A stretch of 39,660 bases of DNA from Candidatus Pullichristensenella stercorigallinarum (GTDB taxonomy: Bacteria; Bacillota; Clostridia; Christensenellales; Aristaeellaceae). The stretch spans positions 1 through 39,660 of the forward strand of contig DVFZ01000084.1 in NCBI GenBank assembly GCA_018712945.1, written 5' to 3'. Position 1 is the stretch's first letter. Each line of letters starts with the position of its first letter. The notes under the pieces are model-generated. The model saw nothing but the letters and a program-made list of their open reading frames with translations. It was not told where the DNA came from and did no database searches. Shown here piece after piece: positions 16,677-23,874 of the stretch. A program made the translations under genes and the position numbers.

Positions 16677-17605
16677 GTGTCCCTCCTTCCCGTCCACGGG
16701 CACAGCAGGATGTTGATGACCTCGCCCAGCATATTGCACACGGCGTAGACGAGCGCCGCCAGCATCAGGCACGCCGCCAGCGCCGAGGCGTCGGAGGCCA
16801 GCGCGCAGTTCAGGATGTACGACCCCAATCCATTCAGCGAAAACACGCTCTCGACCAGCACGCTGCCCGTAAACAAATATCCCACGAACTGCATCAGCAG
16901 CGTAACGGCGGGCGGCAGCGCATTGCGCAGCGCGTGGCTGAGCAGTATCTGTCTGCGGTTCAACCCTCGCGTGCGGGCGACCAGGCAGTATTCGCTGCCC
17001 ATCTGCCGGAGCAGAGACGCCCGAAACACCCGGACATAGCTGCCCGCGGAGGGGATCGCCAGCGCCAGCGACGGCATCAGCAGCCCCGCAAGGCCCGGCC
17101 TGGGCACGACCGTGATCAGCGGTATCTTTACCGCGAAGATCACCAGCAGCATATAGGCCAGCCAGAACGTCGGTACGCATATGGCCAGGATCGAGAGTAC
17201 GCGGCCAATCTGGTCAAACAGCTTTCCCGGTTTGTATGCCGCGCACAGCGCCACCGGCGTACCCAGCAGCAGGATCCAGCCCAGCGCCAACCCCATCAGT
17301 GCGCAGGTGACGGGCAGCTTTTCCGCGATGTCCAGCGCCACGCTCCGGCCGCTGTATATGGAATAGCCGAAATCGCCGCGCACAAACCCGGAAAGCCATC
17401 GAAAATATTGTTGCACAGGCGTTCCCGTGAGGCCGAGTTCCTCCCGCAATTGTGCAATGTTCTCCTCCGAGGCGCTCTGCGCGCGCAGCGCGACGGCCAG
17501 CGCCGGGTCGCGCCCGCTCAGGCGCAACAGTGCAAAGCAGAGTATGGACACGCCCAGAAGGATCAACGCTAGATAGAACGCCTTGCGGGCAAAGCCGCGC
17601 GCCAT
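16673..17605 (-). CDS. Opp/Nik-type ABC permease, first subunit (OppB/NikB-like)
   Basis: 310 residues. Start is the ATG at 17605, 8 bp after a GGAGG that overlaps the stop of the upstream half-transporter gene; an ATG at 17626 is inside that gene. Residues 5-30 form the first membrane helix. A periplasmic-type segment with LREELGLTGTPVQQYFRWL and FVRGDFGYSI is diagnostic for OppB/NikB permeases, and the EAA loop is EYCLVARTRGLNRRQILLSH. The distance and overlap with its neighbours make it part of one transcription unit with the exporter-fold pair upstream, an unusual combination. Confidence 0.87.
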   Translation of the reverse strand: MARGFARKAFYLALILLGVSILCFALLRLSGRDPALAVALRAQSASEENIAQLREELGLTGTPVQQYFRWLSGFVRGDFGYSIYSGRSVALDIAEKLPVTCALMGLALGWILLLGTPVALCAAYKPGKLFDQIGRVLSILAICVPTFWLAYMLLVIFAVKIPLITVVPRPGLAGLLMPSLALAIPSAGSYVRVFRASLLRQMGSEYCLVARTRGLNRRQILLSHALRNALPPAVTLLMQFVGYLFTGSVLVESVFSLNGLGSYILNCALASDASALAACLMLAALVYAVCNMLGEVINILLCPWTGRRDT

Positions 17606-17610
17606 CGCGC

Positions 17611-19353
17611 TCACCTCCGGTTCCATCCCATGCCGCCGGAGCGCGCCGCCACAAAGCGCCGGTACACGCCCTCCTGCGCCGCCAGTTCTTCATGCCTTCC
17701 CGCCTGCACGATCGCGCCGCGCTCCACGACGAGTATGCGGTCGGCATGGAAAATGGTGTTGAGCCTATGGGCGATGACCAACAGCGTCTTGCCACGGCAG
17801 AGCGACGAGATCGCTTCCTGTATATAGCTCTCGTTGTCCGCGTCCACATTGGCGGTGGCCTCGTCCAAAATCACGATGGGCGCGTCCTTGAGGATACAGC
17901 GCGCAATGGAGATGCGCTGCCGCTCGCCGCCGGAGAGATTTGCACCGCCTTCTCCAACCATGGTATCGAATCCATCGGGCAGCGCCATGATGAAGTCATA
18001 GCATCTCGCCTGTTTCGCCGCCTCGATGACCTCCTCCCGGGAAGCATCCGGCCGCCCCATGGCAATGTTGTTGTAGATTGTATCGTGAAATAGGTATACG
18101 TTTTGGAACACCATGGATATGTGATCCATCAGCGTGCCCAGCGGCAACCGCCGGACGTCCACGCCTCGAACCAGCACGCTGCCCTTTTGAACATCCCAGA
18201 AGCGCGCGAGCAGATTCGCGATCGTCGTCTTGCCGCCTCCACTGGGGCCGACCAGCGCGAAAAGCGTGTTGCGGGGTTGCGAAAAACTGACCTGATGCAG
18301 AACCTCGGTTTCGCCATAGCCGAACGACACGTTTCGGAATTCGATCTCCGGGGCGCCGCCCGGCGCGGGCATGCGTTGCGTGCCGAAATCAGGAAGCTCC
18401 GGCTCCTGAAGAACCTCCTCTATACGGTCTATGCACTTGCCCATGATGGCCAGCCGCGCCGCATCGCCGTTGTACTGCCGGATGGGCTGGAACACGTCGA
18501 ATACGAACAGCAAGAGCCCTATCGCCATCATGGCGCTCAGCCCCGACGTGCTCTCCAGCCACAGCGCGGCGAGCAGCACGGCTGCCGCGCCGATGCCGTA
18601 GAGCATCTGCAGCCACCGTTGCCACACGGACTGATGCCGCTCAAAGGCAATGTTTTTCTCGCAGGAACGCGCAAAGTTGTCTGTCAGCTCTTTTGAACGC
18701 TCGCCCAGGAGGTTATAGCTCTTGATGGTCCCGATGCCTTCGGCGAAGGACAGCACAGCCTCCGTAAGGTTCTCGCTCTGCTCGCGCATTACCGCGCTGT
18801 CGCGTATGGTTTCGCCGCGCATTGCACGGCTGACGCAGCATATCACCGCGATTATGGCAAGCCCGGCCAGTCCCAGCCACGGATGGATGCAGAACAGCAT
18901 GATCACCATGACGGCTTCCGAAAAGATGTAATTCATGATGTCCGCCAGCACCGTCATGCCATTTTCCTCCAGAAATACCATGTCCGAGGAGAGTACGGAG
19001 CTGATTTTGCCGATGTTCCCGGCCGTGAAGTATCCCATCGGCAGCCGCCGGAGGTGTTCGCCCAACCTGAGCCGCTTCTCCGCCATGACCAGATAGCCGG
19101 TTCCAGCCTGCAGCACATTGGCAATGTGCGCGCAGATAATCTGCAGGATCACACTGGCGCCCATCGCCAACGCGAGCTGTCCGCAGACCTGGCCGCTCAT
19201 CGTTCCCTCGCGGAAATGGATCAGCGCGTAATATGCCAGCACAACGGGCGCCTTCATGCACAGCGACTTGAAAAACGAGAACACGAACGCAATGCGTATG
19301 CGAACGGCGTAACCTTCGCAGAACGCGAGTATCTTGCGAATAAACCCGATCAT
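17611..19353 (-). CDS. Exporter-fold ABC half-transporter B (YbtQ/MdlB-like)
   Basis: 580 residues, TMD fused to NBD. The ATG at 19353 overlaps the stop of half-transporter A by 4 bp (ATGA). Six membrane helices fill about 1-310. The NBD has Walker A GPSGGGKTT (about 367-375), Q-loop MVFQNVYLF, signature LSGGERQR (about 472-479), Walker B IVILDEATA and the H-loop VIAHRL. All catalytic residues are present. Heterodimeric pairs of this type include drug exporters and the YbtP/YbtQ siderophore importers of Yersinia, which use an exporter fold for uptake. The operon partner, a complete binding-protein importer, favours an uptake-linked role, but direction cannot be read from sequence. Confidence 0.87.
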   Translation of the reverse strand: MIGFIRKILAFCEGYAVRIRIAFVFSFFKSLCMKAPVVLAYYALIHFREGTMSGQVCGQLALAMGASVILQIICAHIANVLQAGTGYLVMAEKRLRLGEHLRRLPMGYFTAGNIGKISSVLSSDMVFLEENGMTVLADIMNYIFSEAVMVIMLFCIHPWLGLAGLAIIAVICCVSRAMRGETIRDSAVMREQSENLTEAVLSFAEGIGTIKSYNLLGERSKELTDNFARSCEKNIAFERHQSVWQRWLQMLYGIGAAAVLLAALWLESTSGLSAMMAIGLLLFVFDVFQPIRQYNGDAARLAIMGKCIDRIEEVLQEPELPDFGTQRMPAPGGAPEIEFRNVSFGYGETEVLHQVSFSQPRNTLFALVGPSGGGKTTIANLLARFWDVQKGSVLVRGVDVRRLPLGTLMDHISMVFQNVYLFHDTIYNNIAMGRPDASREEVIEAAKQARCYDFIMALPDGFDTMVGEGGANLSGGERQRISIARCILKDAPIVILDEATANVDADNESYIQEAISSLCRGKTLLVIAHRLNTIFHADRILVVERGAIVQAGRHEELAAQEGVYRRFVAARSGGMGWNRR

Positions 19354-21098
19354 GCCCGTACACCTCCCTGCGCAGTTACACTCCAATTCGCGCTGCGCTC
19401 CGAGGCTTCCCACAGCGCGCGATAGGCGGCCGAGTTTTCCAGCAGTTCCTCGTGCGTTCCCGCAGCGGTCAGATTGCCCTTCTCCATCACGCAGATGCGG
19501 TCCGCCCGCATGATGGAGCGCAGCCGGTGCGCGATGACGACGACTGTCTTGTCCCGGATGATCTGCGCGATCGCCTCGTTCATCTTTTCTTCGTTTTCGG
19601 GGTCCATGAATGCCGTGGCCTCGTCCAGCACCACGACGGGCGCGTCCTTGAGCAACGCGCGGGCCAGACAAATCCTCTGACGCTCGCCGCCGGAGAGCAT
19701 ATTGCCGCAGTCTCCCGCCATGGCGTGTATGCCCCCTTCGACGCGCGAGAGGAATTCATCGCACTGCGCCCTGTGCGCGGCCTCCAGCACTTCTGCGTCC
19801 GTGACGTCGGGCTTTCCGATGCGTATGTTCTCCAGAAGCGATGTGTTGAACAAAAACTGTTCCTGCGCCACAAAGGAGATCTCGCGGTTGAGCGCCTCCA
19901 GGCTCATCTCCCGTATGTCCTGCCCGCCGAGGCGGATACAGCCTTCGTTTACGTCGTAATAGTGGACGAGCAGCTTCGCAAGCGTGGATTTTCCGCTGCC
20001 CGACTCGCCCACCAACGCGGTCAGGCTGTGCTCCGGGATATCCAGCGTCACCCCGTGCAGCACCTCATCCTCCCCGTAGGAAAAGTGCACGTTTTCAAAG
20101 CGTATGCTATGGCCGTCGCCATGAAAGGCGTCCTGTGTCTGTTGCAGAGGCTTTGCGTTGACCGCTTTTTCCAGCGCGTCTATCTTGTAGTTAATCTGCG
20201 GCATGGTGGAGGCAAAGGACAGCGCCTTGACCAGCGGCACGCCGATGGAAAACGACAGCATCAAAATCAGCACCAGGTCCGGCAGCGTGGAGAGGCCGCG
20301 CAGCACAAACCACGCGCCCAACGGCAGCGTGACCAGCGCCACGCAGGGCAGTATGCTCGCATACATGGCCATCCACGGCCAGCATGCCCTGTACCACGCC
20401 AGCGTGAAATTTCGGTATCCCATCACGTCCCGCTCATAGTTCCGGTAGCTGTCGCCGTCGCGATTGAACACCTTGACGACTTCCATACCGTTGACATACT
20501 CGACGATCGTGTTGTTCATTTTCTGTGCCGCGGCATAGTACGCGTTCATGCGGCCGGTTCCGACTTTGTACATCACGCCCATCGACAAAATACCGATTGG
20601 CAAGGAGCCCAGCGACAAAAGCGCCAGCTTCCAGTCGATAAAGAACATGAATATGTATACGACCACCGGAACCGCAACATTGGAAAAGCCCTCCGGCAGC
20701 GCGTGAGCGAGCAGCAGCTCGAGGCTGTCGATATCGTCGATAAACGTCTTTTTGACACTGCCCACGCCCATATCCTGTATCGTGCCCAGCGGCTGGTTTT
20801 CCAGCTTTCCCTGCAACGCGACGCGTATGTTTTTCAGCGTATTGTACGCGCCCTCGTGGGAAAACGACAGCCCTTGCACATACAAAAGCGCGTGTGCCAC
20901 CGCGCAGACAGCTATACAGGCCAGCCGTGCGCCTATAAAACCCCAGCTCATCGCTTCGTTGGCAAGCAGCGGCCGTATCAACTGGTATGCAAAGATGTAT
21001 TGCAGCGTATTTGCCGTCAATCCCACCAACATGCATGCGATTGCCATGGCGGTATACCGCCTGTGTTCTCCCGCATATGCCAGCACTTTTGCGTACAT
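19350..21098 (-). CDS. Exporter-fold ABC half-transporter A (YbtP/MdlA-like)
   Basis: 582 residues. Start is the ATG at 21098 with GGAGG 7 bp upstream. First gene after the regulator, transcribed in the same direction. Six membrane helices lie in about 1-320. The NBD has Walker A GESGSGKST (about 364-372), Q-loop FVAQEQFLF, signature LSGGERQR (about 467-474), Walker B VVVLDEATAFMDP and H-loop VIAHRLRS. It should dimerise with the product of 17611-19353. An inverted repeat resembling an iron-regulator box sits 17 bp upstream of the start codon (21115-21130), so the operon may have its own metal-responsive control besides read-through from the regulator gene. Confidence 0.87.
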   Translation of the reverse strand: MYAKVLAYAGEHRRYTAMAIACMLVGLTANTLQYIFAYQLIRPLLANEAMSWGFIGARLACIAVCAVAHALLYVQGLSFSHEGAYNTLKNIRVALQGKLENQPLGTIQDMGVGSVKKTFIDDIDSLELLLAHALPEGFSNVAVPVVVYIFMFFIDWKLALLSLGSLPIGILSMGVMYKVGTGRMNAYYAAAQKMNNTIVEYVNGMEVVKVFNRDGDSYRNYERDVMGYRNFTLAWYRACWPWMAMYASILPCVALVTLPLGAWFVLRGLSTLPDLVLILMLSFSIGVPLVKALSFASTMPQINYKIDALEKAVNAKPLQQTQDAFHGDGHSIRFENVHFSYGEDEVLHGVTLDIPEHSLTALVGESGSGKSTLAKLLVHYYDVNEGCIRLGGQDIREMSLEALNREISFVAQEQFLFNTSLLENIRIGKPDVTDAEVLEAAHRAQCDEFLSRVEGGIHAMAGDCGNMLSGGERQRICLARALLKDAPVVVLDEATAFMDPENEEKMNEAIAQIIRDKTVVVIAHRLRSIMRADRICVMEKGNLTAAGTHEELLENSAAYRALWEASERSANWSVTAQGGVRA

Positions 21099-21114
21099 TG
21101 AATCGCCTCCATAA

Positions 21115-21130
21115 GTTAGTATTGGCTAAC
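21115..21130. promoter_or_regulatory. Candidate operator in front of the minus-strand ABC operon
   Basis: The 16-bp dyad GTTAGTATTGGCTAAC (GTTAG-N6-CTAAC) lies between the regulator gene and the first ABC gene. It matches 11 of 16 positions with the dyad at 22011-22026 in front of the plus-strand ABC genes. Aligned with the DtxR/IdeR iron box TTAGGTTAGSCTAACCTAA it matches 12 of 19 positions by eye. Binding by the adjacent TetR protein is the alternative reading. Confidence 0.55.
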
Positions 21131-21140
21131 ACGCATCCAT

Positions 21141-21164
21141 TGAAAAGGGCACTTTCTCGTGCCC
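21141..21164 (-). terminator. Stem-loop after the tetR-family gene
   Basis: A perfect 6-bp GC-rich stem (GGGCAC/GTGCCC, 21147-21152 with 21159-21164, 6-nt loop) is followed on the minus strand by TTTTCA. It starts 4 bp after the regulator stop and precedes the ABC operon, so it fits a weak intrinsic terminator or attenuator that separates the two. Confidence 0.55.
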
Positions 21165-21168
21165 TGTC

Positions 21169-21786
21169 TCAGAGTTTTATTTCCAGCGCTTCTTTCCAGT
21201 TGAACAGTTTACACATGATTTTTGCGTGGCGATGGATCTCCTCCCATGTAAAATCATGGACAAACGGTTCGTAATAGGCCTCCCAGTACGCGGTCAGCAG
21301 CACATGCAGCTCTCGCGCATCGATATCCGTGCGGCACAGCCCCCGGCGCTGCATCTCGACCAGCCATTGGTAATCAATCTCCGTCATATGCGAGCAAAAA
21401 TCGTGGAGGAAGTTTCCGTAGCGCGTTCCCGCGGCGCAGCGAACCAGCAGCACAAACCCGTCCCGGCGCGCATTGCAGAAACTGAACCACTCCATGACCC
21501 CGTCATAGGTGTTGACCCACGCGCCTGCCAGCGCCTGATCGCTCACTGTGTGAAGGTCAATGCCTGCGCGCTGGGAGATGCTCTCCTCAATTTCGCGCAG
21601 GGTGTCTGCCACAAGCGCGTCAAACAGTTCTTCCTTGCCCCTGTATCGCTTGTACAGCGCGCCGGTCGTCACGTCCGCGTCATCACAGATATCCTTTAAC
21701 TGCGCGTTCAGAAAGCCCTTTTCCAGGAAATGCCTCCGGGCGCTTTCCAGCAACCGTCCGTCTATGGTGGCGTCTGGCAACGACAT
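21169..21786 (-). CDS. TetR/AcrR-family transcriptional regulator
   Basis: 205 residues. The ATG at 21786 is preferred, with AGGAAG about 8 bp upstream; a TTG at 21816 would add ten residues. The N-terminal helix-turn-helix (about 8-55) has the family pattern: LLESARRHFLEKGF, then the recognition helix DADVTTGALYKRYRGKEELF. The C-terminal ligand domain carries many Cys, His and Asp/Glu residues (for example SFCNARRDGF, CSHMTEIDY). It lies directly upstream of the minus-strand ABC operon and is transcribed the same way from a strong promoter at 21839-21867. Tandem repeats in its own leader suggest autoregulation. Control of the transport genes is inferred from position. Confidence 0.87.
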   Translation of the reverse strand: MSLPDATIDGRLLESARRHFLEKGFLNAQLKDICDDADVTTGALYKRYRGKEELFDALVADTLREIEESISQRAGIDLHTVSDQALAGAWVNTYDGVMEWFSFCNARRDGFVLLVRCAAGTRYGNFLHDFCSHMTEIDYQWLVEMQRRGLCRTDIDARELHVLLTAYWEAYYEPFVHDFTWEEIHRHAKIMCKLFNWKEALEIKL

Positions 21787-21806
21787 AAATTCACTTCCTT
21801 CCCTCC

Positions 21807-21836
21807 GATAATTCAACTATCGATAATTCACATATC
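21807..21836. promoter_or_regulatory. Two tandem 15-bp repeats in the tetR leader
   Basis: GATAATTCAACTATC (21807-21821) is directly followed by GATAATTCACATATC (21822-21836); each begins GATA and ends TATC, giving weak internal dyad symmetry. They lie between the -10 box and the start of the regulator gene, a classic place for a self-binding repressor. They differ from the GTTA-N8-TAAC dyad. Confidence 0.5.
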
Positions 21837-21838
21837 AG

Positions 21839-21867
21839 ATTATATTCAGCCGTTTGCCACTTGTCAA
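21839..21867 (-). promoter_or_regulatory. Sigma-A promoter of the tetR-family gene
   Basis: On the minus strand TTGACA (21862-21867) and TATAAT (21839-21844) are separated by 17 bp: a perfect consensus in both boxes and spacing. It drives the regulator gene 53 bp downstream. Confidence 0.85.
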
Positions 21868-22003
21868 GCCCCTCTTGGAAAATTGAGTCAACTGAATTTT
21901 GATTGATAGCAAATGACAGCACTTTGTCAGCGGTGCCCAGTCTAAGAAAGCACGCCGGAAAGTTGCCTGGTTTTACAACTTTAATCTATGAAATGAGACA
22001 CTC

Positions 22004-22032
22004 TTGACAAGTTAAATTAGACTAACTATAAT
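22004..22032 (+). promoter_or_regulatory. Sigma-A promoter of the plus-strand ABC genes
   Basis: TTGACA (22004-22009) and TATAAT (22027-22032) with a 17-bp spacer, again a perfect consensus. The spacer is filled by the dyad at 22011-22026, so a bound repressor would block RNA polymerase. A GC-rich stem (GCCGCA/TGCGGC) lies in the leader just before the ribosome-binding site of the gene at 22117. Confidence 0.85.
22011..22026. promoter_or_regulatory. Candidate operator between -35 and -10
   Basis: GTTAAATTAGACTAAC contains ATTAG-A-CTAAC and the outer GTTA-N8-TAAC symmetry seen at 21115-21130. Extended to the right, it matches 13 of 19 positions of the DtxR/IdeR box TTAGGTTAGSCTAACCTAA. Its position inside the promoter spacer fits repression. 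Confidence 0.6.
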
Positions 22033-22116
22033 GGAAATCAATAACTGCCGCGAACCTCCCCGACCGGGTCCCATCCCGCCGCAGGGGTGCGGCACCAAGG
22101 GAGGAAGGGGCATTTT

Positions 22117-23874
22117 ATGCTGTTGTTAAACCGAACGCTCCTCCGCATGGCCAAGGGCCTGTGGGGGTGGATTTTCTTGATCACAGGCTTAAAGCTGGCT
22201 GTGCTGATGGGCCTTGCGGCCTTTGCCCGGATCATCTCCGGATTCTTGGGAAATTTAGTTTCCCCCGCCATGACCGCAGGAGACGGGGCCAGGGCTGTTG
22301 TGTCCGCCTTGATCACGGCTGCCGCTATGCTCCTGCTGGATCTGCTTACCGGCGAGTCCCAGTACCGCTGCACAGCCAAGGCCAGGCAGACCCTGCGTGC
22401 CGGCATCTTCTCCAAAGTTCTGGAACTGGATGTGGGCAACGTGGAAAAAATCGGTCCTGTCTCCGCCATCACATCCTCGGTGGATGGGGTGGAGTCCATG
22501 CAGGTATACTACAGTCAATACCTGCCCGGCCTGTTTTACAGCCTGCTGGCGCCCGTCTACCTGTTCTTCCAGCTGTGGCAGGTGTCGTTGGCGCCGGCTG
22601 TGCTTCTGTTTGCCGTCTCCTTTTTGTTACTGCCGGTGAACAACATTTTCCGCCGTCACATAGAAACATTGAAGACCCAGTACTGGTCTTCCATGGAGGA
22701 CTTGACCGGCTACTACTTGGAAAGCGTCCAGGGGCTCACCACATTCAAGCTTTTCGGCAAAGACGGCGACAGGCAGGAAGTGCTGTCGGAGAAGTCCCGG
22801 GACTTCAACAACAAGATCATGGACGTGATGCGGGTGAACTTCTCCTCCTTCCTTCTCACCGATGGACTAATCTATGGGGCGGTAGCCGTTTCTACCTGCA
22901 TCGCAGCAGGACAGCTGCTTGCAGGCACCATCCCCTTTTCCAGCGGTCTGATGGTACTGTTGCTGTCCTTTGGCTTTTTCGGTTCGGTGCGGCAGCTGAT
23001 GAACGCCACCCACTCAGCGCTGGCAGGGGTGTCCGCCGCGGACAAGGTGGAAAAGCTGCTTGCCATTGACACCACCCGCCCCTACGACTCCAGTCTGCCG
23101 GCAGAGAAGGATTCCTCCGGCATCCGCGTGGATCATGTCTCTTTCCGCTACCCGGGCAGAGACGCCGCCTTACGGGACATCTCCCTGGAGATCCCCAAGG
23201 GAAAGGTGACGGCCCTGGTGGGACTCTCCGGCAGTGGAAAGTCCACCATCGCCTCCTTACTTATGCGCTTTTCTGACTGGGAGAAAGGCCGCATTCTGTT
23301 GGATGGGCGGGATCTGGTCAGCCTTACCCCAGAGGAACTGCGCCGGCGTGTCATTTTGGTGCCCCAGACGGTGAGCCTGTACAGCGGAACCATCCGGGAG
23401 AACCTGCGCATGGCCGCCCCTAATGCCACCGACCAGGAGCTGCTGGAAGCCTTGGATCAAGTGCGTTTAAAGGAGTGGGTGCTTGCTCAGCCGGAGGGAC
23501 TAAGCGCTTCTGTGGGGGACGCCGGTGGAAAGCTCTCCGGGGGACAGCGGCAGAAGATGGGGATTGCCCGGGCACTGCTGTGCCGGGCAGAGTATATCCT
23601 CTTTGACGAGGCCACCTCCAGCGTGGACCGGAACAGTGAACAGGAGATCTGGAGCTGCATCAACGAACTGGCCCAGACCCGCACGCTACTTATCATTTCC
23701 CACCGGCTCTCCACCATCCGTGACGCCGATATGATCTATGTGCTGGAAAACGGGCAGGTCTCCCAGCGCGGATCTCACCTGGAGCTGATGGCGGAGCCGG
23801 GGCTCTACCGCCGCCTGGTGGAAGAGCAAGCGAAGCTGGAACAACCGGGAGAGGAGGAGTCCTGTCATGAGTAA
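22117..23874 (+). CDS. ABC half-transporter C (exporter fold)
   Basis: 585 residues. Start is the ATG at 22117 after GGGAGGAAGGGG; upstream in-frame codons precede this strong site. Membrane domain at about 10-310, NBD at about 335-570. Walker A GLSGSGKST (about 369-377), Q-loop LVPQTVSLY, signature LSGGQRQK, Walker B YILFDEATSSVD and H-loop ISHRLSTI are all intact. The layout resembles half-transporters of the CydD/CydC and YbtP/Q groups. It overlaps the next gene by 8 bp and the two should form a heterodimer. Codon use here (CTG, GCC, GTG) is visibly less CGC/GCG-loaded than in the minus-strand operon, suggesting a separate origin. Confidence 0.87.
   Translation: MLLLNRTLLRMAKGLWGWIFLITGLKLAVLMGLAAFARIISGFLGNLVSPAMTAGDGARAVVSALITAAAMLLLDLLTGESQYRCTAKARQTLRAGIFSKVLELDVGNVEKIGPVSAITSSVDGVESMQVYYSQYLPGLFYSLLAPVYLFFQLWQVSLAPAVLLFAVSFLLLPVNNIFRRHIETLKTQYWSSMEDLTGYYLESVQGLTTFKLFGKDGDRQEVLSEKSRDFNNKIMDVMRVNFSSFLLTDGLIYGAVAVSTCIAAGQLLAGTIPFSSGLMVLLLSFGFFGSVRQLMNATHSALAGVSAADKVEKLLAIDTTRPYDSSLPAEKDSSGIRVDHVSFRYPGRDAALRDISLEIPKGKVTALVGLSGSGKSTIASLLMRFSDWEKGRILLDGRDLVSLTPEELRRRVILVPQTVSLYSGTIRENLRMAAPNATDQELLEALDQVRLKEWVLAQPEGLSASVGDAGGKLSGGQRQKMGIARALLCRAEYILFDEATSSVDRNSEQEIWSCINELAQTRTLLIISHRLSTIRDADMIYVLENGQVSQRGSHLELMAEPGLYRRLVEEQAKLEQPGEEESCHE

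Noticed and set aside
16562..17572. 336-codon plus-strand frame opposite the permeases
   Set aside because: Arg/Gln/His-rich, typical of the reverse of a membrane protein gene; no motif.
19452..21101. 549-codon plus-strand frame antisense to half-transporter A
   Set aside because: It mirrors a gene with full ABC motifs on the other strand; His/Arg/Gln-rich composition and no domain. A GC-rich shadow.
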